Shown here: positions 29,332 through 41,500 of the stretch, piece by piece
Position numbering within the stretch: the stretch's first letter is position 1
Layout: each line of letters starts with the position of its first letter
Assembly (NCBI GenBank): GCA_009829735.1
Contig: CM020618.1
Span: forward strand, 42,484,878 to 42,548,877
Reading direction: 5' to 3'
Origin: Pyropia yezoensis
Taxonomy: Eukaryota; Rhodophyta; Bangiophyceae; Bangiales; Bangiaceae
DNA length: 64,000 nt
Made by a program: the position numbers and the translations under genes
The notes under the pieces: model-generated
What the model was told of the DNA's origin: nothing
What the model saw: only the letters and a program-made list of their open reading frames with translations
Databases searched by the model: none

Positions 29332-32196
29332 AGTGGCCGCTGGTGATCCCCAAGGTTGGCGCCTGCTGCTGTTGTGTGGGACGGCGGGTGTTGGTGGCCA
29401 GCGCAGCTTGCCGCCGCTTTCCGGCGCGTGCCGCGAGCTCCGACGTTGTGCTGCAGCAGGAGGGGCACAACCTGTCTCGACACCTTGTGCTGCTGTGTCG
29501 GGCGGGGGCCGTGGGCGGACTTGGCTGGCGGCACCCACCTGCCGGCAAAGGTTGCCACTTGTGGCGTCGCGCGGTGGCTGCGGACGGTCCCTCGGTTGGC
29601 GGTCGGCGATTGTGTGACGACTGGGCAGGTAGCAGCCACATACAGGCGGGTACCACAAGCTGTGGTATAGTGCGGACGCTGGTGGTGGACAACCTTTCTT
29701 GACGCCTCTTGCTGTCGTTGCGTTCGGCAGTTGTGGGTCGAATGGGGTGGTGCCATCCCCTTGCCACCCGGCTTTGGCATTTTTGACGGTACGCGGTGAG
29801 TGCTGACGGTCCCCCCAGTTGACGCCTGCCACCGTTGTGTGCGACGGCGGAAGTTGGTTGACAGGGCGGGTGGCAGCCACCCGCCGGGAGGTGCCGCCCG
29901 CTATGGCGTTGCGCAGTGGCCACTGGTGATCCCCAAGGTTGGCGCCTGCTGCTCTTGTGTGGGACGGCGGGTGTTGGAGGCCTGCGCGGCTTGCAGCCGC
30001 TTTCCGGCGGGTGCCGCGAGCTCCGACGTTGTGCTGCAGCAAAAGAGGCACAACCTGTCTTGACACCTTGTGCTGCTGTGTCGGGCGGGGGCTGTGGGCG
30101 GACTTGGCTGGCGGCACCCACCTGCCGGCAAAGGTTGCCACTTGTGGCGTCGCGCGGTGGCTGCGGACGGTCCCTCGGTTGGCGGTCGGCGATTGTGTAA
30201 CGACTGGGTTGCTAGCAGCCACCTGCAGGCGGGTACCAGAAGCTGTGGTATATTGCGGACGCTGGTGGTGGACAACCTTTCTTGGCGCCTCTTGCTGTCG
30301 TGGCGTTCGGCAGTTGTGGGTCGAATAGGGTGGTGCCATCCCCTTGCCACCCGGTTTCGGCATTCTTGACGGTACGCGGTGAGTGCTGACGGCCCCCCAA
30401 GTTGACGCCTGCCACCGTTGTGTGCGACGGCGGGAGTTGGTTGACAGGGCAAGTGGCAGCCACCCGCCGGGAGGTGCCGCCCGCTATGGCGTTGCGCAGT
30501 GGCCACTGGTGATCCCCAAGGTTGGCGCCTGCTGCTCTTGTGTGGGACGGCGGGTGTTGGTGGCCTGCGCGGCTTGCAGCCGCTTTCCGGCGGGTGCCGC
30601 GAGCTGCGACGTTGTGCTGCAGCAGGAGGGGCACAACCTGTCTTGACACCTTGTGCTGCTGTGTCGGGCGGGGGCCGTTGGCGGACTTGGCTGGCGGCAC
30701 CCACCTGCCGGCGAAGGTTGCCACTTGTGGCGTCGCGCGGTGGCTGCAGACGGTCCCTCGGTTGGCGGTCGGCGATTGTGTGACGACTGGGCAGGTAGCA
30801 GCCACATACAGGCGGGTACCACAAGCTGTGGTATAGTGCGGACGCTGGTGGTGGACAACCTTTCTTGGCGCCTCTTGCTGTCGTGGCGTTCGGCAGTTGT
30901 GGGACGAATGGGGTGGTGCCATCCACTTGCCACCCGGTTTCGGCTTTTTTGACGGTGCGCGGTGAGTACTGACGGCCCCCCAAGTTGACGCCTGCCACCG
31001 TTGTGTGCGACGGCGGGAGTTGGTTGACAGGGCGGGTGGCAGCCACCCGCCGGGAGGTGCCGCCCGCTATGGCGTTGCGCAGTGGCCACTGGTGATCCCC
31101 AAGGTTGGCGCCTGCTGCTCTTGTGTGGGACGGCGGGTGTTGGAGGCCTGCGCGGCTTGCAGCCGCTTTCCGGCGGGTGCCGCGAGCTCCGACGTTGTGC
31201 TGCAGCAGGAGGGGCACAACCTGCCTTGACACCTTGTGCTGCTGTGTCGCGCGGGGGCCGTGGGCGGACTTGGCTGGCGGCACCCACCGGCCGGCAAAGG
31301 TTGCCACTTGTGGCGTCGCGCGGTGGCTGCGGACGGTCCCTCGGTTGGCGGTCGGCGATTGTGTGACGACTGGGCAGGTAGCAGCCACATACAGGCGGGT
31401 ACCACAAGCTGTGGTATAGTGCGGACGCTGGTGGTGGACAACCTTTCTTGGCGCCTCTTGCTGTCGTGGCATTCGGCAGTTGTGGGTCGAATGGGGTGGT
31501 GCCATCCACTTGCCACCCGGCTTTGGCTTTTTTGACGGTACGCGGTGAGTGCTGACGGCCCCCCCAGTTGACGCCTGCCACCGTTGTGTGCGACGGCGGA
31601 AGTTGGTTGACAGGGCGGGTGGCAGCCACCCGCCGGGAGGTGCCGCCCGCTATGGCGTTGCGCAGTGGCCACTGGTGATCCCCAAGGTTGGCGCCTGCTG
31701 CTCTTGTGTGCGACGGCGGGTGTTGGAGGCCTGCGCGGCTTGCAGCCGCTTTCCGGCGGGTGCCGCGAGCTCCGACGTTGTGCTGCAGCAGGAGGGGCAC
31801 AACCTGCCTTGACACCTTGTGCTGCTGTGTCGGGCGGGGGCCGTGGGCGGACTTGGCTGGCGGCACCCACCTGCTGGCCAAGGTTGCCACTTGTGGCGTC
31901 GCGCGGTGGCTGCAGACGGTCCCTCGGTTGGCGGTCGGCGATTGTGTGACGACTGGGCAGGTAGCAGCCACATACAGGCGGGTACCACAAGCTGTGGTAT
32001 AGTGCGGACGCTGGTGGTGGACAACCTTTCTTGGCGCCTCTTGCTGTCGTGGCATTCGGCAGTTGTGGGTCGAATGGGGTGGTGCCATCCACTTGCCACC
32101 CGGCTTTGGCATTCTTGACGGTACGCGGTGAGTGCTGACGGCCCCCCAAGTTGACGCCTGCCACCGTTGTGTGCGACGGCGGGAGTTGGTTGACAG

Positions 32197-32217
32197 GGCG
32201 GGTGGCAGCCACCCGCC
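32197..32217. repeat. 21-bp palindrome in monomer A of the satellite
   Basis: The ten-base arm GGCGGGTGGC is followed by a single A and then its exact reverse complement. It recurs in nearly every unit. Some units carry CAAGTGGC in the left arm, which breaks it. It could extrude as a cruciform or bind a dimeric protein. Confidence 0.9.
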
Positions 32218-32565
32218 GGGAGGTGCCGCCCGCTATGGCGTTGCGCAGTGGCCACTGGTGATCCCCAAGGTTGGCGCCTGCTGCTCTTGTGTGGGACGGC
32301 GGGTGTTGGAGGCCTGCGCGGCTTGCAGCCGCTTTCCGGCGGGTGCCGCGAGCTCCGACGTTGTGCTGCAGCAGGAGGGGCACAACCTGCCTTGACACCT
32401 TGTGCTGCTGTGTCGGGCGGGGGCCGTTGGCGGACTTGGCTGGCGGCACCCACCTGCCGGCGAAGGTTGCCACTTGTGGCGTCGCGCGGTGGCTGCAGGC
32501 GGTCCCTCGGTTGGCGGTCGGCGATTGTGTGACGACTGGGCAGGTAGCAGCCACATACAGGCGGG

Positions 32566-32582
32566 TACCACAAGCTGTGGTA
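32566..32582. repeat. 17-bp dyad in monomer D of the satellite
   Basis: TACCACA-AGC-TGTGGTA is a perfect inverted repeat with a three-base centre. It is present in most units; a few show TACCTCA or TACCAAA in the left arm or a changed centre. It lies about 350 bases from the palindrome in monomer A. Confidence 0.9.
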
Positions 32583-35500
32583 TAGTGCGGACGCTGGTGG
32601 TGGACAACCTTTCTTGGCGCCTCTTGCTGTCGTGGCGTTCGGCAGTTGTGGGTCGAATGGGGTGGTGCCATCCACTTGCCACCCGGCTTTGGCATTTTTG
32701 ACGGTACGCGGTGAGTACTGACGGTCCCCCAAGTTGACGCCTGCCACCGTTGTGTGCGACGGCGGGAGTTGGTTGACAGGGCGGGTGGCAGCCACCCGCC
32801 GGGAGGTGCCGCCCGCTATGGCGTTGCGCAGTGGCCACTGGTGATCCCCAAGGTTGGCGCCTGCTGCTCTTGTGTGGGACGGCGGGTGTTGGAGGCCTGC
32901 GCGGCTTGCAGCCGCTTTCCGGCGGGTGCCGCGAGCTCCGACGTTGTGCTGCAGCAGGAGGGGCACAACCTGCCTTGACACCTTGTGCTGCTGTGTCGGG
33001 CGGGGGCCGTGGGCGGACTTGGCTGGCGGCACCCACCGGCCGGCAAAGGTTGCCACTTGTGGCGTCGCGCGGTGGCTGCAGACGGTCCCTCGGTTGGCGG
33101 TCGGCGATTGTGTGACGACTGGGCAGGTAGCAGCCACATACAGGCGGGTACCACAAGCTGTGGTATAGTGCGGACGCTGGTGGTGGACAACCTTTCTTGG
33201 CGCCTCTTGCTGTCGTGGCATTCGGCAGTTGTGGGTCGAATGGGGTGGTGCCATCCACTTGCCACCCGGCTTTGGCATTCTTGACGGTACGCGGTGAGTG
33301 CTGACGGCCCCCCAAGTTGACGCCTGCCACCGTTGTGTGCGACGGCGGGAGTTGGTTGACAGGGCGGGTGGCAGCCACCCGCCGGGAGGTGCCGCCCGCT
33401 ATGGCGTTGCGCAGTGGCCACTGGTGATCCCCAAGGTTGGCGCCTGCTGCTCTTGTGTGGGACGGCGGGTGGTGGTGGCCTGCGCGGCTTGCAGCCGCTT
33501 TCCGGCGGGTGCCGCGAGCTCCGACGTTGTGCTGCAGCAGGAGGGGCACAACCTGTCTTGACACCTTGTGCTGCTGTGTCGGGCGGGGGCCGTTGGCGGA
33601 CTTGGCTGGCGGCACCCACCTGCCGGCGAAGGTTGCCACTTGTGGCGTCGCGCGGTGGCTGCAGGCGGTCCCTCGGTTGGCGGTCGGCGATTGTGTGACG
33701 ACTGGGCAGGTAGCAGCCACATACAGGCGGGTACCACAAGCTGTGGTATAGTGCGGACGCTGGTGGTGGACAACCTTTCTTGGCGCCTCTTGCTGTCGTG
33801 GCGTTCGGCAGTTGTGGGTCGAATGGGGTGGTGCCATCCACTTGCCACCCGGTTTCGGCTTTTTTGACGGTACGCGGTGAGTACTGACGGTCCCCCAAGT
33901 TGACGCCTGCCACCGTTGTGTGCGACGGCGGGAGTTGGTTGACAGGGCGGGTGGCAGCCACCCGCCGGGAGGTGCCGCCCGCTATGGCGTTGCGCAGTGG
34001 CCACTGGTGATCCCCAAGGTTGGCGCCTGCTGCTCTTGTGTGGGACAGCGGGTGTTGGAGGCCTGCGCGGCTTGCAGCCGCTTTCCGGCGGGTGCCGCGA
34101 GCTGCGATGTTGTGCTGCAGCAGGAGGGGCACAACCTGCCTTGACACCTTGTGCTGCTGTGTCGGGCGGGGGCCGTGGGCGGACTTGGCTGGCGGCACCC
34201 ACCGGCCGGCAAAGGTTGCCACTTGTGGCGTCGCGCGGTGGCTGCGGACGGTCCCTCGGTTGGCGGTCGGCGATTGTGTGACGACTGGGCAGGTAGCAGC
34301 CACATACAGGCGGGTACCACAAGCTTTGGTATAGTGCGGACGCTGGTGGTGGACAACCTTTCTTGGCGCCTCTTGCTGTCGTGGCATTCGGCAGTTGTGG
34401 GTCGAATGGGGTGGTGCAATCCACTTGCCACCCGGCTTTGGCTTTTTTGACGGTACGCGGTGAGTGCTGACAGCCCCCCCAGTTGACGCCTGCCACCGTT
34501 GTGTGCGACGGCGGAAGTTGGTTGACAGGGCAAGTGGCAGCCTCCCGCCGGGAGGTGCCGCCCGCTATGGCGTTGCGCAGTGGCCACTGGTGATCCCCAA
34601 GGTTGGCGCCTGCTGCTCTTGTGTGGGACGGCGGGTGTTGGAGGCCTGCGCGGCTTGCAGCCGCTTTCCGGCGGGTGCCGCGAGCTGCGACGTTGTGCTG
34701 CAGCAGGAGGGGCACAACCTGCCTTGACACCTTGTGCTGCTGTGTCGGGCGGGGGCTGTGGGCGGACTTGGCTGGCGGCACCCACCTGCTGGCCAAGGTT
34801 GCCACTTGTGGCGTCGCGCGGTGGCTGCAGACGGTCCCTCGGTTGGCGGTCGGCGATTGTGTGACGACTGGGCAGGTAGCAGCCACATACAGGCGGGTAC
34901 CACAAGCTGTGGTATAGTGCGGACGCTGGTGGTGGACAACCTTTCTTGGCGCCTCTTGCTGTCGTGGCGTTCGGCAGTTGTGGGTCGAATGGGGTGGTGC
35001 CATCCACTTGCCACCCGGCTGTGGCATTTTTGACGGTGCGCGGTGAGTGCTGACGGTCCCCCCAGTTGACGCCGGCCACCGTTGTGTGCGACGGCGGGAG
35101 TTGGTTGACAGGGCGGGTGGCAGCCACCCGCCGGGAGGTGCCGCCCGCTATGGCGTTGCGCAGTGGCCACTGGTGATCCCCAAGGTTGGCGCCTGCTGCT
35201 CTTGTGTGGGACAGCGGGTGTTGGAGGCCTGCGCGGCTTGCAGCCGCTTTCCGGCGGGTGCCGCGAGCTCCGACGTTGTGCTGCAGCAGGAGGGGCACAA
35301 CCTGCCTTGACACCTTGTGCTGCTGTGTCGGGCGGGGGCCGTGGGCGGACTTGGCTGGCGGCACCCACCTGCTGGCCAAGGTTGCCACTTGTGGCGTCGC
35401 GCGGTGGCTGCAGACGGTCCCTCGGTTGGCGGTCGGCGATTGTGTGACGACTGGGCAGGTAGCAGCCACATACAGGCGGGTACCACAAGCTGTGGTATAG

Positions 35501-38500
35501 TGCGGACGCTGGTGGTGGACAACCTTTCTTGGCGCCTCTTGCTGTCGTGGCATTCGGCAGTTGTGGGTCGAATGGGGTGGTGCCATCCACTTGCCACCCG
35601 GTTTCGTGATTTTTGACGGTACGCGGTGAGTGCTGACGGTCCCCCCAGTTGACGCCTGCCACCGTTGTGTGCGACGGCGGGAGTTGGTTGACAGGGCGGG
35701 TGGCAGCCACCCGCCGGGAGGTGCCGCCCGCTATGGCGTTGCGCAGTGGCCACTGGTGATCCCCAAGGTTGGCGCCTGCTGCTCTTGTGTGGGACGGCGG
35801 GTGTTGGAGGCCTGCGCGGCTTGCAGCCGCTTTCCGGCGGGTGCCGCGAGCTGCGACGTTGTGCTGCAGCAGGAGGGGCACAACCTGCCTTGACACCTTG
35901 TGCTGCTGTGTCGGGCGGGGGCCGTGGGCGGACTTGGCTGGCGGCACCCACCTGCTGGCCAAGGTTGCCACTTGTGGCGTCGCGCGGTGGCTGCAGACGG
36001 TCCCTCGGTTGGCGGTCGGCGATTGTGTGACGACTGGGCAGGTAGCAGCCACATACAGGCGGGTACCACAAGCTGTGGTATAGTGCGGACGCTGGTGGTG
36101 GACAACCTTTCTTGGCGCCTCTTGCTGTCGTGGCATTCGGCAGTTGTGGGTCGAATGGGGTGGTGCCATCCACTTGCCACCCGGCTTTGGCATTCTTGAC
36201 GGTACGCGGTGAGTGCTGACGGCCCCCCAAGTTGACGCCTGCCACCGTTGTGTGCGACGGCGGGAGTTGGTTGACAGGGCGGGTGGCAGCCACCCGCCGG
36301 GAGGTGCCGCCCGCTATGGCGTTGCGCAGTGGCCACTGGTGATCTCCAAGGTTGGCGCCTGCTGCTCTTGTGTGGGACGGCGGGTGTTGGAGGCCTGCGC
36401 GGCTTGCAGCCGCTTTCCGGCGGGTGCCGCGAGCTGCGACGTTGTGCTGCAGCAGGAGGGGCACAACCTGCCTTGACACCTTGTGCTGCTGTGTCGGGCG
36501 GGGGCTGTGGGCGGACTTGGCTGGCGGCACCCACCTGCTGGCCAAGGTTGCCACTTGTGGCGTCGCGCGGTGGCTGCAGACGGTCCCTCGGTTGGCGGTC
36601 GGCGATTGTGTGACGACTGGGCAGGTAGCAGCCACATACAGGCGGGTACCACAAGCTGTGGTATAGTGCGGACGCTGGTGGTGGACAACCTTTCTTGGCG
36701 CCTCTTGCTGTCGTGGCATTCGGCAGTTGTGGGTCGAATGGGGTGGTGCCATCCACTTGCCACCCGGTTTCGGCTTTTTTGACGGTGCGCGGTGAGTACT
36801 GACGGTCCCCCAAGTTGACGCCTGCCACCGTTGTGTGCGACGGCGGGAGTTGGTTGACAGGGCGGGTGGCAGCCACCCGCCGGGAGGTGCCGCCCGCTAT
36901 GGCGTTGCGCAGTGGCCACTGGTGATCCCCAAGGTTGGCGCCTGCTGCTCTTGTGTGGGACGGCGGGTGTTGGAGGCCTGCGCGGCTTGCAGCCGCTTTC
37001 CGGCGGGTGCCGCGAGCTCCGACGTTGTGCTGCAGCAGGAGGGGCACAACCTGCCTTGACACCTTGTGCTGCTGTGTCGGGCGGGGGCCGTGGGCGGACT
37101 TGGCTGGCGGCACCCACCGGCCGGCAAAGGTTGCCACTTGTGGCGTCGCGCGGTGGCTGCAGACGGTCCCTCGGTTGGCGGTCGGCGATTGTGTGACGAC
37201 TGGGCAGGTAGCAGCCACATACAGGCGGGTACCTCAAGCTGTGGTATAGTGCGGACGCTGGTGGTGGACAACCTTTCTTGGCGCCTCTTGCTGTCGTGGC
37301 ATTCGGCAGTTGTGGGTCGAATGGGGTGGTGCCATCCACTTGCCACCCGGCTTTGGCATTTTTGACGGTGCGCGGTGAGTGCTGACGGCCCCCCAAGTTG
37401 ACGCCTGCCACCGTTGTGTGCGACGGCGGAAGTTGGTTGACAGGGCGGGTGGCAGCCACCCGCCGGGAGGTGCCGCCCGCTATGGCGTTGCGCAGTGGCC
37501 ACTGGTGATCCCCAAGGTTGGCGCCTGCTGCTCTTGTGTGGGACGGCGGGTGTTGGAGGCCTGCGCGGCTTGCAGCCGCTTTCCGGCGGGTGCCGCGAGC
37601 TGCGACGTTGTGCTGCAGCAGGAGGGGCACAACCTGCCTTGACACCTTGTGCTGCTGTGTCGGGCGGGGGCCGTGGGCGGACTTGGCTGGCGGCACCCAC
37701 CTGCTGGCCAAGGTTGCCACTTGTGGCGTCGCGCGGTGGCTGCAGACGGTCCCTCGGTTGGCGGTCGGCGATTGTGTGACGACTGGGCAGGTAGCAGCCA
37801 CATACAGGCGGGTACCTCAAGCTGTGGTATAGTGCGGACGCTGGTGGTGGACAACCTTTCTTGGCGCCTCTTGCTGTCGTGGCATTCGGCAGTTGTGGGT
37901 CGAATGGGGTGGTGCCATCCACTTGCCACCCGGTTTCGTGTTTTTTGACGGTACGCGGTGAGTGCTGACGGCCCCCCAAGTTGACGCCTGCCACCGTTGT
38001 GTGCGACGGCGGAAGTTGGTTGACAGGGCGGGTGGCAGCCACCCGCCGGGAGGTGCCGCCCGCTATGGCGTTGCGCAGTGGCCACTGGTGATCCCCAAGG
38101 TTGGCGCCTGCTGCTCTTGTGTGGGACGGCGGGTGTTGGAGGCCTGCGCGGCTTGCAGCCGCTTTCCGGCGGGTGCCGCGAGCTGCGACGTTGTGCTGCA
38201 GCAGGAGGGGCACAACCTGCCTTGACACCTTGTGCTGCTGTGTCGGGCGGGGGCCGTGGGCGGACTTGGCTGGCGGCACCCACCTGCTGGCCAAGGTTGC
38301 CACTTGTGGCGTCGCGCGGTGGCTGCAGACGGTCCCTCGGTTGGCGGTCGGCGATTGTGTGACGACTGGGCAGGTAGCAGCCACATACAGGCGGGTACCA
38401 CAAGCTGTGGTATAGTGCGGACGCTGGTGGTGGACAACCTTTCTTGGCGCCTCTTGCTTTCGTGGCATTCGGCAGTTGTGGGTCGAATGGGGTGGTGCCA

Positions 38501-41500
38501 TCCACTTGCCACCCGGTTTCGTGTTTTTTGACGGCACGCGGTGAGTGCTGACGGCCCCCCAAGTTGACGCCTGCCACCGTTGTGTGCGACGGCGGAAGTT
38601 GGTTGACAGGGCGGGTGGCAGCCACCCGCCGGGAGGTGCCGCCCGCTATGGCGTTGCGCAGTGGCCACTGATGATCCCCAAGGTTGGCGCCTGCTGCTCT
38701 TGTGTGGGACGGCGGGTGTTGGAGGCCTGCGCGGCTTGCAGCCGCTTTCCGGCGGGTGCCGCGAGCTGCGACGTTGTGCTGCAGCAGGAGGGGCACAACC
38801 TGCCTTGACACCTTGTGCTGCTGTGTCGGGCGGGGGCTGTGGGCGGACTTGGCTGGCGGCACCCACCTGCTGGCCAAGGTTGCCACTTGTGGCGTCGCGC
38901 GGTGGCTGCAGACGGTCCCTCGGTTGGCGGTCGGCGATTGTGTGACGACTGGGCAGGTAGCAGCCACATACAGGCGGGTACCACAAGCTGTGGTATAGTG
39001 CGGACGCTGGTGGTGGACAACCTTTCTTGGCGCCTCTTGCTGTCGTGGCATTCGGCAGTTGTGGGTCGAATGGGGTGGTGCCATCCACTTGCCACCCGGT
39101 TTCGTGTTTTTTGACGGTACGCGGTGAGTGCTGACGGCCCCCCAAGTTGACGCCTGCCACCGTTGTGTGCGACGGCGGAAGTTGGTTGACAGGGCGGGTG
39201 GCAGCCACCCGCCGGGAGGTGCCGCCCGCTATGGCGTTGCGCAGTGGCCACTGATGATCCCCAAGGTTGGCGCCTGCTGCTCTTGTGTGGGACGGCGGGT
39301 GTTGGAGGCCTGCGCGGCTTGCAGCCGCTTTCCGGCGGGTGCCGCGAGCTGCGACGTTGTGCTGCAGCAGGAGGGGCACAACCTGCCTTGACACCTTGTG
39401 CTGCTGTGTCGGGCGGGGGCTGTGGGCGGACTTGGCTGGCGGCACCCACCTGCTGGCGAAGGTTGCCACTTGTGGCGTCGCGCGGTGGCTGCGGACGGTC
39501 CCTCGGTTGGCGGTCGGCGATTGTGTGACGACTGGGCAGGTAGCAGCCACATACAGGCGGGTACCACAAGCTGTGGTATAGTGCGGACGCTGGTGGTGGA
39601 CAACCTTTCTTGGCGCCTCTTGCTGTCGTGGCATTCGGCAGTTGTGGGTCGAATGGGGTGGTGCCATCCACTTGCCACCCGGTTTCGTGTTTTTTGACGG
39701 TACGCGGTGAGTGCTGACGGCCCCCCAAGTTGACGCCTGCCACCGTTGTGTGCGACGGCGGAAGTTGGTTGACAGGGCGGGTGGCAGCCACCCGCCGGGA
39801 GGTGCCGCCCGCTATGGCGTTGCGCAGTGGCCACTGATGATCCCCAAGGTTGGCGCCTGCTGCTCTTGTGTGGGACGGCGGGTGTTGGAGGCCTGCGCGG
39901 CTTGCAGCCGCTTTCCGGCGGGTGCCGCGAGCTGCGATGTTGTGCTGCAGCAGGAGGGGCACAACCTGCCTTGACACCTTGTGCTGCTGTGTCGGGCGGG
40001 GGCTGTGGGCGGACTTGGCTGGCGGCACCCACCTGCTGGCCAAGGTTGCCACTTGTGGCGTCGCGCGGTGGCTGCAGACGGTCCCTCGGTTGGCGGTCGG
40101 CGATTGTGAGACGACTGGGCAGGTAGCAGCCACATACAGGCGGGTACCACAAGCTTTGGTATAGTGCGGACGCTGGTGGTGGACAACCTTTCTTGGCGCC
40201 TCTTGCTGTCGTGGCGTTCGGCAGTTGTGGGTCGAATGGGGTGGTGCCATCCACTTGCCACCCGGCTTTGGCATTTTTGACGGTGCGCGGTAAGTGCTGA
40301 CGGTCCCCCCAGTTGACGCCTGCCACCGTTGTGTGCGACGGCGGAAGTTGGTTGACAGGGCAAGTGGCAGCCACCCGCCGGGAGGTGCCGCCCGCTATGG
40401 CGTTGCGCAGTGGCCACTGGTGATCCCCAAGGTTGGCGCCTGCTGCTCTTGTGTGGGACGGCGGGTGTTGGAGGCCTGCGCGGCTTGCAGCCGCTTTCCG
40501 GCGGGTGCCGCGAGCTGCGACGTTGTGCTGCAGCAGGAGGGGCACAACCTGCCTTGACACCTTGTGCTGCTGTGTCGGGCGGGGGCCGTGGGCGGACTTG
40601 GCTGGCGGCACCCACCTGCTGGCCAAGGTTGCCACTTGTGGCGTCGCGCGGTGGCTGCAGACGGTCCCTCGGTTGGCGGTCGGCGATTGTGTGACGACTG
40701 GGCAGGTAGCAGCCACATACAGGCGGGTACCACAAGCTGTGGTATAGTGCGGACGCTGGTGGTGGACAACCTTTCTTGGCGCCTCTTGCTGTCGTGGCAT
40801 TCGGCAGTTGTGGGTCGAATGGGGTGGTGCCATCCACTTGCCACCCGGTTTCGTGATTTTTGACGGTACGCGGTGAGTGCTGACGGCCCCCCAAGTTGAC
40901 GCCTGCCACCGTTGTGTGCGACGGCGGAAGTTGGTTGACAGGGCGGGTGGCAGCCACCCGCCGGGAGGTGCCGCCCGCTATGGCGTTGCGCAGTGTCCAC
41001 TGGTGATCCCCAAGGTTGGCGCCTGCTGCTCTTGTGTGGGACGGCGGGTGTTGGAGGCCTGCGCGGCTTGCAGCCGCTTTCCGGCGGGTGCCGCGAGCTC
41101 CGACGTTGTGCTGCAGCAGGAGGGGCACAACCTGCCTTGACACCTTGTGCTGCTGTGTCGGGCGGGGGCTGTGGGCGGACTTGGCTGGCGGCACCCACCT
41201 GCTGGCGAAGGTTGCCACTTGTGGCGTCGCGCGGTGGCTGCGGACGGTCCCTCGGTTGGCGGTCGGCGATTGTGTGACGACTGGGCAGGTAGCAGCCACA
41301 TACAGGCGGGTACCACAAGCTGTGGTATAGTGCGGACGCTGGTGGTGGACAACCTTTCTTGGCGCCTCTTGCTGTCGTGGCGTTCGGCAGTTGTGGGTCG
41401 AATGGGGTGGTGCCATCCACTTGCCACCCGGCTTTGGCATTTTTGACGGTGCGCGGTAAGTGCTGACGGTCCCCCCAGTTGACGCCTGCCACCGTTGTGT

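Larger units (their letters stand above)
32151..32733. repeat. Representative 583-bp unit: five diverged ~119-bp monomers A-E
   Basis: Each monomer begins with TTGRCRCCT or TTGGCGGTC and continues with a TGTGT..GACGGCGGG-like block, then a GCAGCCACC..GGCGGG-like block. The monomers are A 32151-32270 (120 bp), B 32271-32391 (121), C 32392-32510 (119), D 32511-32613 (103, shortened) and E 32614-32733 (120). Together they make exactly 583. Monomers within a unit are strongly diverged from one another, while the same monomer is nearly identical between units. That is the definition of a higher-order repeat. Confidence 0.88.
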
